NCBI GenBank assembly: GCA_001599915.1 | Contig: BCIG01000009.1 | Span: 496,001 to 560,000 of the forward strand | From: Symbiotaphrina buchneri | Lineage: Eukaryota; Ascomycota; Symbiotaphrinales; Symbiotaphrinaceae | DNA: 64,000 nucleotides | Direction: 5' to 3' | Notes under the pieces: generated by a model | Databases searched by the model: none | What the model was told of the DNA's origin: nothing | What the model saw: only the letters and a program-made list of their open reading frames with translations | Made by a program: the position numbers and the translations under genes | Shown: piece after piece, positions 11,947-24,900 of the stretch | Layout of the letters: each line of letters begins with the position of its first letter | Numbering within the stretch: position 1 is the first letter of the stretch

Positions 11947-14900
11947 CTACTTAGGGCGCTTGAATGGATGCGCTTCGGTATTCCTGCACCCTGTTAGACT
12001 GCTGCCAATATCGAAATAGGCGGGCAAGGAGTAGAACTCACAGTACATATTCGTCAAGGCTGACGACATCCGGCGTGGAGAAGAGAAGATAGAAATATTT
12101 CAACGTCTCAGCCAACCAAAACGATTCCAGCTCATCCTTCAACGTCGGACTTGAGCGGGTGACATCATCAATAGCGGAGTTCCCGTACACTGTTCTCGTG
12201 TACTTCTCGACAGCCTGGAACATGGCCCACCCCTTTTCACGCCAATACTCATCACCGGTGACACGATACATGATGAACACCGACTCGATGGCTTCAGGTC
12301 TAAGCTTCTGATGAGCAACTAAATCTCATGTGCCCAAGGGGCGCTTACCTCAATATGTAATTGCTGGAGAATACGCTCGTGAAACCGGGAGGCAGCTGTT
12401 CTGTCTCAATCCTCGTCTTTACGTACTCTTCGTGCGTTTGGGGAAGAGGGGGCGTGTAAGCAGGCCTCGCTGGTTCCAGAGGCGTTGCGACATTGCCCCC
12501 CGCTCCGGACTCATCTGACCCTTTGACTGTCAGCGACGCAGCCTCGTCCTGGTCGACATTCTCTGCTCGTTTGTCGAGAGGAGAGTAGCCGACATCCTCT
12601 GTCTGCGTCGCTGGCTTGCCTTGACTAGCATAAAGCTCATCTTCGAGCGGAACGTCTAGCTCTGGAGCCTTCGACGGCACGACTGCAGACTTGCTATCTT
12701 GAAGCGGCGCTTGTAGTCGTTGCTGTCGTTGCCGCTCCCGCGTCACACGCGTAGGATCCAAAGCTTCCCAGTACAGAGTTTCATTCCAAGCGCACGAGGA
12801 AGCATCCGGACAAGGTAGAGCGAAGAAGCCTTCAGGCATGATTCCAGTGGCGGTTGATTCATAAGCCCAGACGCAACCGTCAGTGAGTTTTGCGCCCAGC
12901 GCAAGCTCGTCTTGACGGTCAAATAATCTGGAGGCAATGGCTAGCATACCACCAGCGAAACAAGTGAGATGGGTCCCTTCAGGAGTAAGAATGCCATCCC
13001 CTTCAATGTCCAGATGACCGGTCGTCTTGAGACTTCCTGAAAGGAGGATGTCACGGTTGTCGACTGTCATTGGCCGAAACAAAAGCCACCTTTTCACTGC
13101 CTCTATAGCATATTCATACATTTCCTTATACTGATCATTCAAGCCTCCAAGTAGCATATATTCCTATATGGACGTCAGTCCTTGTCTGACTGATTGAGCT
13201 TGGAGACTTGCCTTGGGGAGATATTCATGAGATGAGTCTGACATGCCGCCAAGGCTGAAGGATTCGGCTGCTGAATTTGGCGGCGATGCAAGACCTTGCG
13301 GGATGCAAGTAGCTTGTGCCTCGTCTAACTTCTCCTTTGCAACTGTGGGATGTTCATTATGTTGCTTCAATGGAGCATCCTCCTCTTCTAAACCAGCACT
13401 ATCAAGCTGTCTTCTTTGGAGGTGTGATTCCATTCTACCATCCGAGGGCGAATCGAGCTGGTTGGCACCATCGGAAGCAACATCCCAATCCGCAATCCTG
13501 CTCTTCCTTGCTCCGCCGGCAGCAGGGGGTGGGGAAAGGATGCTCTTGACGTCGCCTGCAAGAAGCTCGGCGTCTGTATTCGAGACGCCGGCAGCCTCTG
13601 CGCTCTTCGATAACAGAGGAAGGTTAGGATGAGTCACATCGCCAATCGAATGCTGTGCTATGCCAGCTGTAGTCTTGCTCTCTGGCTTTTTGCATCCGGA
13701 TGCATCAATGTATACAGGCCACATTCCCGGAAGTTTTGTGTTGTTCTGCCACACCTCGAACTCATTGGTTATGCGCGCAATGGCATCATAGTATCGCGAA
13801 TCTTTAGTGAGCTGAGACAAGCGGGTAAACTCAACAGATAGGGAACCAATTTCAGCAAGGACAACACGTGTACTGGCTCGATGAGGTTGCGAAGCAAATG
13901 CTCTTCAGAAGGGTTAGCCCAAGAGGGGGGAGAATCCGGGAAGACAGCTTACGGCTTCCAATGGTAGTAGGTGACCGGCATACGATTGGGCGTGTCAAAC
14001 GCGCCCATCAGTACCTCGGCCAGTTCAACCGCTTTATCCAACAAATTCCGATATTTACCCCCGCTGATATCGTAGGCAGCCAACAAGCCTCCAAGATAGC
14101 GAATGGTGGTCTCGAACAGAGGAATGTCAGCGCGGAAAGTCGTAGTAAAGTCGATCTGATCCACTGCCTTGGCGGCCTCTTCAAATTCATCCCTGAGGCC
14201 CATGATCCAGAGGCTGTCCAGCGCATCCACAAGCGTAGCAGCCCACCCACAGAACGGGTTTCGAAAGCTCCCAGAGACAGGCGACAGCTCATCTTGCAAC
14301 CATGCCTTCTCCTTGTATCCTCTCCACGAATGCAGAAATGATTCTTTAACTGCAGCCAACTTGCGCTCTCTGTCGATCTTATCATTCGAGTTCTCGTCGG
14401 TGAAGGGATGCTGAATCTTGGGAAGGGCTTTGGGTTTCCCTGTGGGGAGCTGCAAGACTGACTCGGACGGCACAGGAAAATGCTCCGGAAGTTTCGTCCA
14501 ATGAATGACTGGGCCATTGGTAGGGGCGGCGACCTCCTTTCTCCCTTCGCCTTCTTGAGCGATGACTATCTCCGCTTCCGGGTTCAGATCATTCAATGTC
14601 GGCGTAGGTATTTCCGCGACCAGAGGTCTGACTGGGACGTCATCCTCGGCAGCGGCTGCTGTTGACTGGGTCCGTTGCTGATGCCCGGATGTCGATGGCC
14701 CCCCGGCGAGCACCGCAGCGGTCGAGACGGCCTGCGGTTGTACATCGGACGTCTCGGATATGTCTGGATTTCTCACATCAGATGTGGCCGTCGTCGCAGA
14801 CTCCTCGATGGCCTTTCCAACCGGATTTAAGGCAGACTTGGGACTTTCCTTCGCCGGTCCCCTCAGACTTTGGACGCTGATGGACGATGCCTTCTCCCAC

Positions 14901-14986
14901 TGACCCACATCGGTGAAATGGTACAAGGCCAGCACGGAGATGACAGCAAAGGCAAGGAAGACCCTATATCGACGAAACCGCAACAT
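11947..14986 (-). CDS. class I alpha-1,2-mannosidase (GH47), long form with two large insertions
   Basis: Five exons encode 944 aa; introns are 13903-13952, 13164-13211, 12300-12348 and 11984-12041. A type II anchor (about residues 8-24) follows a short basic N-terminus, so the enzyme is probably in ER or Golgi. GH47 landmarks appear in order: [45 protein letters not shown] (a catalytic Glu region), [35 protein letters not shown], the RPEAIESVF motif, and [20 protein letters not shown] near the end. Charged low-complexity insertions split the catalytic domain after MWPVYIDAS and after WEALDPTRV, making it far longer than yeast Mns1. The second intron has a GC donor (gcaagt). N-glycan trimming is likely; an EDEM-like or Golgi role cannot be excluded. 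Confidence 0.92.
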
Positions 14987-15897
14987 CTTTTATAGCTCCA
15001 GAGTCGCGATTGCCGCGAACTGAGCCAATCCAGGTGGAAGGTCCGAGAGCGTACTCACGCGTCCCTCATAGGTATGAACGATGGACCAGCTGGCAATTGG
15101 AGCATGAGGAAACAGATATGGCATGGACCGATGGAGGCAACCAAACTGGAGCCAAAAAAGACTCCCCTGTAGAGAGGAGACACGGAGATGGGGAAATCTG
15201 CCAGGGGATAAAGGCGTCGAAGGGTGCCCCCTACGCTTACTGTTCCGACCCCAGACTACAGGATCACAGGACTACAGGCCAAGCCTGCGTCTTGGCAATG
15301 AACTTCGCGCCTCCCTAAATCTCAAGCTGCTTGGATCAGGGAAGTGCAGCCGGGAGCACACCTAGATACTTCATTTAGAATTGCCCAACTCAATTACTCG
15401 CCCCTGCAGCGCTGTGCATATTTCTCGTTCTCGATGCCCCTGGTAAGGTAGTGCACAGAGTCAAAGTTACCTGGAAGCTGCCCTCCACTCGTATTCGTAC
15501 GGTACCTAACCCCGCCCAGCGGTACGGCTATGAACCTAAGTAGCTGCGAATATAGCGCGCTGGCTGCTTAAGCTTAAATGTAGCGCGCCACGGACCGGAT
15601 CATCGCCAGATTAGGTACTCCGTGGTAGACGTTCAAGTCTACGTCGGGTAAGTACCCTAAAACATCTTTACCTGAGGGTGTATTGCCCCGTACGAATATA
15701 ATTTTCAAACCTCGGGAACCAGGTGCTGCAGATTATCTCCCGTTCCCTCCAACCTGCAATGGGCCCCTAGAATATCTTCCTTACGATGAGAATGCGTGCC
15801 AGTTATATGGTATTGCAGTAACATATGCCAGAGACTGAGCGCCGAGAGCGTAAGTTCTATTACATCCCTAGTGGTACATGAATGCAAGAGGGACTCC
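14987..15897. other. GH47-CCT6 intergenic region
   Basis: Promoter side of the mannosidase gene and 3' side of CCT6. It contains GTATTCGTAC at 15491, GTACGAATA at 15691, and other GTAC/GGTACC words between 15490 and 15660. No gene is seen. Confidence 0.55.
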
Positions 15898-18139
15898 TCA
15901 TGCCCATGGCTGATGGAGGTCCATAATCTCGACCTCGTCATTGCTCTCCAGGTTCTGTTTGCCGCCCCTGCCGAACTAAGGTTAGCATCGTCTCCAAGTA
16001 GATAAGAGTGAGTGGTCACAAGCAATGCAATGCTACATCTCAATCATCATGGACAAGGCGTGCTTACCATCTGTCGAGCCTTGAGCATCTCGTCACACAG
16101 CAGCAGATTCGACGCGATACCGGTACTCGAAGCAATACAGTTCCGCAGTACGCGGAAGGAGTCGTACACGCCTTCCTGCACCGGATCCATAGGCTCTCCA
16201 GTGGTCAGGTTCAAACCCACGAGGTTGCCTTCGGCATGCTCATCCTGAAGTGCAGCCACTGTCCAAGCAAGATGCGTTAGAAATGATCCATAGCGGAAAG
16301 AAAATGGACGTACATGAATCTTGAATGTCGTGGCCAGAGTTAGCGGCTAATGTTTTGGGGATGATCAGCAGGGCATCGGCGAACGCGGAGACACCCCATT
16401 TTGCCTTGCCTGTGACCTGCTTCCGGAAAGCGTCGCTTGAGAGATGAGCCGCGCACGACACTTGAAATGCACCTGCTCCAGGCACTACGCAGCCGTCCAC
16501 AATCATGTTGTAGACGCTGCGAAGACCATCACGGACAGCATCTGAGATTTGGGTGATGGTGTGTGCATTAGGTCCCTTGATGAGCAATGTGACGGATTTG
16601 GGGTCCTTGACATCCTCCTAGGAAAAGGTCAGTTTCCACATTGCGAAAGCGGAAAGAGCTTTCTCTTACAATGAATGTGTATTTTTCCTCTCCAAGCTGA
16701 TATTCGTAAACCAAGCCGGCCCAACCCAGGACCTCGGGTGTCAAGTCGTCAACGCTATTCTGGGCAGTACCTCCGCACACCAATTGTAGTCTCTCCATGT
16801 TCCTCCTCTTAGCCCTTCGTAAGGCGAAGATGCCGTTCTTGACCAGAACATCCAGGCTCAATGGATCAATACCCTTCTGATTTATGATGACAAAACCTTT
16901 CTTCGGATCATTCCCACAAACCTGCTTCTTGAGCTCCACGATCTTTCGCAATTTCTCATCTACAAATCTTCGTTCGCTCTCCACCAGCTTCTCTCTCTGC
17001 TCTGCGCTGGAGTAGTAGAAGCCCGAGTTGATTTCTGACTTCTCATACTCGAGGCTGACATTAAGGGTTAGGATATACGCATTCTCCACCCGCTTCGGCA
17101 TATCAGGATGCCTCGCGCCGTGGTCCAGTGCAAGCCCGCGGATGAGCTGGGTATCGGAAGCTGTACGATGTTGCATTTTCATGATTTCGATCATGTGGAG
17201 GTCTGGCTTCTCAGGAGGTTGATATATGGCGAGGACAGCGTCCACAATTGATGGAGTAAGTTGTTCGGCAAGGGAGCTGTTCAATTTCGTTGAAAGTGAT
17301 GTGCGTGCTACAGAAAGCAGTAGTTCACGGTCCACTTCACGTTGTAGTTTGAACGTATCCAGAAACTGACACAGTCAACTTGGTCCCACCAAATGGACAA
17401 ATGCTTGATTGATTCACCTTGAGCGCTTCCGTCTTCGCGATCTCGTACCCGTTTGTAATCACGCGGGGGTGCAACCCTTCCGAAATATAGCGTTCTGCTT
17501 GCTTGAGAAGCTCTCCGACCATCAGTACCACGGAAGTTGTGCCATCTCCGGTGATATCGTCTTGTGCCGTGGCTGCTCGAGCTATCATGACCTAACTTGG
17601 AGTAAGTTTATTGTGGAACTAGTGTTCCAGACAGTTGTAGACGCACAGCTGTAGGATTTTGTATTTGCTATAAGATTGTCAGCCATAAGAATTTATCCAG
17701 CAATGGTAGACAGTCCATAACCGACCATTTCGCGAAGCAGCACATTCCCATCCTTTGTGAGTTTGATCTTTTTGCATGTTAGGTCAGAAGGAACAACCCT
17801 GATTACAACCGGTCCTGATGCGACTCACTGCCCCTGCACCGTCCACTAGCCTGTGATACTTTAGCACTCGCTCATCATGAAATATAGTTTTATACAGACA
17901 TTTTGATCGTCCCACTAGGCCCGAGATTGCTGGAAAGCACATTTTGCAACTTCGGAATTAGTCTTCAATTTAAGGAGATAGGCATGGGAGTTCTTACACC
18001 CTCTCCGGCACTGATGTTGACTCTCAGCGCATCCGCCCTCCTCTATAGATTTTGTCAGTACCAGAAGCAGTCTGAATGGCCAAGCAGGGCTGCGTACCCT
18101 GGATTCTGCCTTGGGGTTCAAGAGCTGGGTCGCAGACAT
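15898..18139 (-). CDS. CCT6: TRiC/CCT chaperonin zeta subunit
   Basis: Subunit of the cytosolic eight-membered chaperonin ring that folds actin, tubulin and WD40 proteins. Eleven exons give 554 aa, near the usual 540. Introns are 18043-18097, 17950-17997, 17851-17899, 17768-17828, 17668-17725, 17592-17646, 17366-17417, 16618-16669, 16259-16313 and 15976-16067. It starts [16 protein letters not shown], continues [28 protein letters not shown], and carries the ATPase loop GDGTTS and the zeta-type C-terminal region [18 protein letters not shown]. The first 170 residues are split among seven tiny to small exons, including ones of 22 and 21 nt. Some donors (gtctgt, gtcggt) are weak, but each junction is forced by the conserved protein. 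The last exon (26 codons) is the least certain. Confidence 0.93.
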
Positions 18140-18549
18140 GATCGCTGGAGGTGCTGAAGCACCGAAAAGACTCCGAAATTATAACTGTTCGCCGTTGGAC
18201 AAATGCTGGGAAGCAATAGACCGTTATAACACGAGAAGCGGACACCGGCGGCAGGAAGACGAGAGATTGAAGCTGAGGTTGAGGCTGTAGATGTCTCTTC
18301 TGGCGTTTTTGCAGTATGGAAGCTGAGATACAGTTAATTCAGACGCGCTTCGCTTTAGGTCGTGGGATGGAAAGGCACTTGCCGGTGTACCTTGTAGGTG
18401 CTCGCTTGCGTCTTAACCTGTTTAGGCACTAAACGCACAAAATTGCTGAACCACAAAAGATTCCTGCAAGCAACTCCAATTGCACAGTCGTTGCAGAGGA
18501 AGACATCGCAGGTCGGTCCCTAGACGAACTTGACCCGCTACCGTCCACG
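18140..18549. other. divergent CCT6-NOP56 promoter region
   Basis: A 410-base shared upstream region between two growth-related housekeeping genes. I recognise no element with confidence. Confidence 0.5.
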
Positions 18550-20184
18550 ATGTCTGTCGATTACCTTCTACACGAGAGTTCGGTGGGATATGCCATCTTC
18601 CAGGTCGTCGACCAGCCCGATACCATAGGCAATAGGTTGGCTCAGGTGCAGCAGGCGGCTCAGGACCTGGCAAAATTTGGAAAACTGGTCAAAGTGCAGA
18701 GCTTTGCTCCTTTCCAGTATGTCACTTGGCAGCGTCAATTTCCCTTTTGCGCAGTTTAATTGACAAATCATGATAGTGGCGCAGCACAGGCTCTTGAGAA
18801 TGCAAACGAAGTCTCTGAAGGCATACTCTCCGACTTTCTTCGTTCACTTCTTGAAGTCAACCTTCCAAAGCCAGGCAAGAAGAAGAAGGTTGTAGTTGGC
18901 GTCTCCGATAGGAATCTGGCTGGAAGCATCAAAGCTGCGTTCTCATACGTTGACTGCGAGACGGGAGAGACCAGCGAAGTCGTTCAGGATCTTCTCCGTG
19001 GGCTGCGACTACATGCGCCAAAGTTGCTGAAACAACTCCAGGAAGGTGACGTAGAACGGGCACAGCTTGGGCTGGGACATGCCTACTCGCGCGCAAAGGT
19101 AAAGTTCAGTGTTCAGAAGAATGACAACCACATTATCCAAGCCATCGCAACACTCGATCACCTGGACAAGGCGATCAACACCTTCTCCATGCGTGTCAGA
19201 GAATGGTATTCCTGGCACTTCCCAGAGCTGGTGAAGATCGTCTCTGATAACAACACCTACGCTCGGCTGGCACTTTTCATCGGCGACAAGAAGTCCCTCT
19301 CTGATGAGCGACTGCATGATTTGGCAGCTCTTGTCAATGACGATCAAGACACTGCACAGAGTATTATCGATGCTGCGCGCGTCAGTATGGGCCAAGACAT
19401 CGGGGAAAGCGACATGGAAAACGTGCAAACGTTCGCCAAGCGGGTTGTGAGCCTGACCGAATACCGGAAGAGCTTGTACAGTTACCTGGTGTCCAAGATG
19501 GGAGTCGTCGCTCCCAACCTGGCCGCTCTGATTGGAGAGGTTGTAGGAGCACGGCTCATTTCCCATGCGGGAAGCTTGACGAGCCTTTCGAAATACCCTG
19601 CTTCTACAGTGCAAATTCTGGGCGCCGAGAAAGCTCTTTTCCGTGCTCTCAAGACAAAGGGTAACACACCGAAATATGGACTCATCTACCACTCATCGTT
19701 CATCGGTCGTGCTGGGGCAAAAAACAAAGGGAGAATATCGAGGTTCTTGGCAAATAAATGCTCGATTGCTTCACGTATCGACAATTTCTCGGAAGCCCCC
19801 ACTACAAAGTTTGGGGAAGCTTTGAAGAGGCAAGTTGAAGAGCGTCTGGAGTTCTACGCAACGGGCACTGCTCCCACAAAGAACGAAATAGCTATGGTCA
19901 GCAGCTTATCCCCCTATAGCGTGTATCTTTGACTTACGATCTTCTAGAAGAGTGCAATGGAGTCAGTTCTGGCCGATATTAACGTCGAGGATCCTAGCGC
20001 TCTGGCCGACGCTGCGCCTACCCCGATTCGGGAAAAGGAGAAGAAGAAGAAGGAGAAGAAGGAAAAGAAAGAGAAGAAAGCCAAGGACGAAGATGGTTCC
20101 GGCGAGGGGAAGAAGAAGAGGAGGCACAGCGAAGTTGACGGCGTGTCGGAGAGTAAACACAAGAAGAAGAAGAGCAAGGACTGA
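18550..20184 (+). CDS. NOP56: nucleolar box C/D snoRNP protein Nop56
   Basis: Core protein of box C/D snoRNPs, which guide 2'-O-methylation and pre-rRNA processing in the nucleolus. Three exons (introns 18717-18776 and 19897-19947) give 507 aa. The N-terminus [17 protein letters not shown] is the Nop5/56 N domain. A coiled-coil and Nop domain follow, with strings such as [46 protein letters not shown] and [21 protein letters not shown]. The tail after about residue 440 is almost purely Lys/Glu ([15 protein letters not shown]), as in other Nop56 proteins. Confidence 0.96.
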
Positions 20185-20400
20185 AAGGATCTTGTCCGAC
20201 GCATTTGCTATTTCGGGAGGCGTTTCGTGGTGTCTGGTCAGTTGCTGCATGGATCTTATGTTCGGGGCTAGCAGTCGAAGATCTGCCTTTATGTACATTA
20301 TTTGAGCCGATATGGAGGCCTTTTCCATCACGTCGCTTGAATATGTTCTTGAGAGCTTGCCTTGATGGCGGAAGAATTGCCGCCGTGATCCCCGTCAAGT

Positions 20401-21480
20401 TCAACCTGCCTCCCCGAAGTCATAGTGACCCGTTTGTTTGGCGTGCTCAGTGGCGCCTTTCTCCCCAACGAACTGCCCTCCACAGACGTTGCAGCGGATA
20501 TGGAAGGTGGCCGTGTCAGTGTAATAGTGCCTATCCTTCAGGATCTTGCATAGCGCCACGGCTTTATCAAGTAGTTCTTGATCACTGGCCTCGAAGATCT
20601 TCGTATCGAAGTCTGGTGGAGCGTACGCATGTGTGAAGGGCGGTTCTGAAGGGGAGAGAGCTATGGTATCATAATGGATACCGGAGTAACAGATAATACA
20701 ACGAGTGGGCCGACCATCATTGAATCTATCCACCCGGAGACTCTGTACATCGACGCTGCATATTTCCACGTCGAACGCCTTGCTGAGGATTGCAAGCTCA
20801 ATGGCGCCACCCCAGGCCTCCTCCGTCTGTATCCACACACAATAATCGTCTGGTTTCTGCTCCAGAACGACCTCAGAATATACGTCCGGTTCAGCCTGGA
20901 TGGTCTGCGCAACCACTGACCGTAATTCCGTCATACTGTCGAGCGAACCGAGGACAGCCGAGCCAAATGCCCGGAAAAGACAAGAATTATCATCAGGCAT
21001 GACCCGTAGGACCATTGTAGCAGCATGACTTGGCACAGGGACTTCCGGTGGATCAGACTCAATAGAAGCACCCTTGGCTCGAGTCAAGGACAGCGGGGCC
21101 CGATCCTTAACCGCGGGGGACGGGGCGGTCTGTGCTGTCGACGCATTGGACCCTGATCCCGCAAAGGAAAAGGGAGCAGAGTCTGATTTTGCCGTTGGCG
21201 GTGGAGGCGCAGGTTGCGTCGATGGTTGTGACTGTGGACCTGAACTGCTCTTGGGGCCTACAATCAATTGCTCCCCGTTGAGGTGCACCCCTAGTTCGGA
21301 CACCGGCGCGGATGGACTGTGTTGCTCGAGCAATAGTGGCTTCGGCGGGTACCCGTATTTAAGATCAAATGTATCCAGCGAGGTCGATTTCGATATCTCA
21401 GCACGAAGATCTGCAACTGTAGCTGAGTCGTCCAGAGTGATTGCGGAGGACCCCGCAGGGCCACGGACCCGGATTCTCAT
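20401..21480 (-). CDS. OTU1: OTU-family deubiquitinase (Otu1/YOD1)
   Basis: A cysteine protease that trims ubiquitin chains and works with Cdc48/p97 in ER-associated degradation. Single exon, 359 aa from MRIRVRGPAG. That start matches the N-terminal UBX-like domain of yeast Otu1 (note DLKYGYPPKPLLL, the Cdc48-binding side). An in-frame ATG at 21585 would add 35 residues without family character. A Pro/Ser linker follows, then the OTU domain with the catalytic Cys in MPDDNSCLFRAFGSA and the His in YSGIHYDTIAL. A C-terminal C2H2 zinc finger (RCNVCGGQFVGEKGATEHAKQ) completes the Otu1 layout. All expected active residues are present. Confidence 0.94.
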   Translation of the reverse strand: MRIRVRGPAGSSAITLDDSATVADLRAEISKSTSLDTFDLKYGYPPKPLLLEQHSPSAPVSELGVHLNGEQLIVGPKSSSGPQSQPSTQPAPPPPTAKSDSAPFSFAGSGSNASTAQTAPSPAVKDRAPLSLTRAKGASIESDPPEVPVPSHAATMVLRVMPDDNSCLFRAFGSAVLGSLDSMTELRSVVAQTIQAEPDVYSEVVLEQKPDDYCVWIQTEEAWGGAIELAILSKAFDVEICSVDVQSLRVDRFNDGRPTRCIICYSGIHYDTIALSPSEPPFTHAYAPPDFDTKIFEASDQELLDKAVALCKILKDRHYYTDTATFHIRCNVCGGQFVGEKGATEHAKQTGHYDFGEAG

Positions 21481-21934
21481 TGAGGTGGGCTGGCCAGGCG
21501 TAGGGAGCGACTGCCGTGAAAGAGTGCCAGCTCTCTCCGGGGGCCAGGCCGAATTAAACGGATGAACTGTAGGAGCAAATTGCAAAGGTTGAAGGTAGCA
21601 GTGCCAGTAGAAGGGAATACAGATCTGTGCTGGCTTCTATAGTTGCTCTCGAGTCTCGACAGTGAGTGAATGCATCGCCTCGCGACTAGAGGTGCTGTTC
21701 TAAGCTACAGCATGCGGCGCGGGCCGAAGAGCGCCAAGCTCTCCGGGTAAGGATCCGTGAGATCGCACGCGGGCTCGCCTTGGCAGACTTTTGACACGAC
21801 CACACCCGCTACAACCGATCCTACTCGCCTTCGTGAACTCTAGGCCTCAAAAGGACGCCGCCATCTCGATATCGCGTCGCGCTTCACCTGATTCACGCCT
21901 GCTTGGTTCGCGCCACTGCGGCGCAAAAACAGCG
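21481..21934. other. divergent OTU1-RSC1 promoter region
   Basis: Shared upstream DNA of OTU1 and RSC1. No gene is seen; the alternative OTU1 start at 21585 falls here. Confidence 0.5.
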
Positions 21935-24900
21935 ATGGCACAGGAACCCAAATCGCCCAGTGCGACGCCCATTCCGTCGACGGAGACAGAAAGTGCTACT
22001 GTCAAAGTCGAATCCTCAAGCGTCACCGAGGCACAATGGGAAGCTATGCAGACAGTCCTTGACAATATCAATGCATATAAAATCGATGAGTGAGTGATGG
22101 ACCGCTGTCGTTATAGTTGCTAGGAGCGTTTTGCGCGCTGTTGCGAACAACAAAAGATATCATGTTGCCAGGGAGGTATGCTTACGCGCTGTAGAGATCA
22201 TGATCCGGTTAGGCACTTCCGCCGTAATGTGAATAAGCGCAATGTTCCCGACTACTATGATATTGTCAAGGAGCCGATGGCTCTGAGCACGATCAAGGTG
22301 CGTGCGACTTCCAGCCTGCGACAAGGACATAACTTGCCGGCCGTTGATGGCGCTAACCTATGGCCCGGACATAGGCAAAGAAAGCCAACCAGGAATATCG
22401 CAGTTTCGCGGAGTTCGTACGCGATTTGGCCCTGGTAAGTTGAGGAGCTGCGCCGACTGCAAGTTTAGATTGCTTAACGGAGCAGATACCGCACAACGCG
22501 CAAGTGTATAATCGTCCCTCAGCAGGCGCTTACCAGGATGCACTATTGTTGAAGGTTTGAGAATGCGCCCTTCAGCCATGGTTCTCCCCGTACGCTTACG
22601 GAAAGCTGTAGTCATTTATCGAGTCCGAACTGCAGAAACTTGTGGATCAGAATATTATAACGAAGGACGTCGCAGAGTTTCCCGACCTAGGCGAGATTCC
22701 ACCTGCCTCTCCAGGAGCCGAGGACGAAGAGGAAGAAGAGGAGGAGGACGAAGAGGACGAAGAGGATGAGGATGCGGATGAGTCAGATGATGGAGCGAAA
22801 AAGCGCAAACGTCGGGTCGGTCGTCCTCCAGGGTCGACAAAACGTGACACTACGAAGGACGAGGGGGCGCAAAAGGGAGATGAGGCCGATTTGCGAAAGA
22901 AACGCGGGAGACCACCACGCGTAGACACCCCCATGGAAGCCAGAATCAAAGCTATTCTCAAATGGTTACGGAAAATAAAAAACTCTTCTGGTGAGCTCAA
23001 GATTCGGCATTTTGAGAGATTGCCGGACAAGACTACTATGCCTGAATATTTCGCGGAGATCAAGGTCCCAATGGCTCTAGATGTCATCAAGGTAAGTACA
23101 CGCTCACAGATGCAAGAGCTTCACTAACCATGGTCGCAATCAGAGGAAATTGAAACGCAAGAAGTATCAAGCGGTTGACCATTTCATGAAGGACGTGGAG
23201 ACTATGTTTGAGAATGCCAAAGCCTATAATGAAGATGAGAGCGAAATATACAAAGATGCGGTGGATCTTCAAGTATTCTCCCCGCTCCTTATCTCCCACC
23301 TCGCGCGACACTCACATGAAGCAGATCGAAGCTCGTCAACTAGCGGAGCAGGAGAAGAAGAGACCAGATAGTGATTTCTTGGCGGAAGACGGCAGGATGC
23401 CAATGCCACAAGGTATTCTGCACAATGGCGAGCTGTGGAAAGTTGGTAGGTTCCAAGAGTGCTCCCCTCTGCGGGTGCGGAGGCTAACCTATGCTCAGGC
23501 GACTGGGTACACATCCAGAATCCAAATGATTTGACGAAGCCTATTGTGGCTCAGATTTACCGCACATGGCAAGACACTCAAGGCAAAAGTTGGATCAATG
23601 CTTGCTGGTACTATCGACCGGAGCAGACTGTGCATCGGTTCGACCGTCACTTTTTCGAGAATGAGGTTGTCAAGACAGGACAGTATCGAGATCATCAAAT
23701 TGAGGAAGTGGTGGATCGGTGCTTCGTCATGTTCTTCACTCGCTACAACAAAGGTCGCCCTCGTGGCTTCCCACCGGACAAGGACGTGTACGTCTGCGAG
23801 TCAAGGTATAACGAGGAAAAGTTCAAGCTCAACAAGATCAAAACATGGGCAAGCTGTGTACCTGATGAAGTCCGTGAGAGGGACTACGAGATGGATCTTT
23901 TCGAAGTGCCGCGAAAGATGAAGAAGGTGCCTAGTCCGATCAAGCACCTGCTCAAAGAGGACGCAAAGGAGACGGATGATCTGCCAAAGCCTACTTGGGG
24001 TGTCGAGAACGCACCCCCGATTGTTGGAGCGGTCCACAAGCGACCCAGGGCACCGAATGTAAGAATCCAAACGAAACATTCACATCGTCTCGGTTACTGA
24101 CATGCATATCTCGTAGGAATCTCCTCCGCCAGAACCAACACCAACTCCTCCTCCACAACCCCCACCACCGCAGCAGCCTGCGAGACGTCCATCGCACCTT
24201 TCGAATCCACCGCCTTCTGCCGGCGGGTTTAATAGTTCGGACACCGCAGTCGATAGTGCTTCCAGAGACTCGGCTGCCCCAGCTCCGATGCCTACACCCG
24301 TCCCTCCACCTGTCGCTCAGACACCACAGCCCCTACCATCGCAGTATCCTCATCATTTTCCGCCACAGTATCCGCATCATAGTGCTTCGCCCGCACCGAC
24401 GCCACCACTTCAACCATCCTACGGTGTCCAACATCCTCAACAAGGCCCACCTACACCACAGTCGCCATTCACCGCGCCGCAGCAGGTTGGGCAGCAGTAC
24501 AACTCATTTTACAATACGCACCCCAACTATGGCTATTCGCAGACTCCCGGGAGGCCTGGAATGACATCGGGCTCTGGTTATAACCCTCCACGACCTGTCG
24601 AGGCGTTCCATCTGCACGACCCAGCCAATCTGTCCATCCCCGAGGACATCAGAGAGCAGTTCCACCGCAACGAGTTTGGGCATGTCTTATTCTTCGCCCA
24701 GCCTCCTCTTGACACGCTTAAACCTTTCAAGGAGGGCGTGGCCGTCGGCCATACCGCGCGGTACCTGGCTGCGAAGCAAAGACGAGAAGAGACGAAGGCG
24801 GCTAAAAGGATGAGGGACGCTGAGGATAGAGCCAAGGAGGACGAGGCCAGGAAGAAGGCCAAGGCGGAAGATCCCAAGATTGCGCTGATGGAGCAACTCG

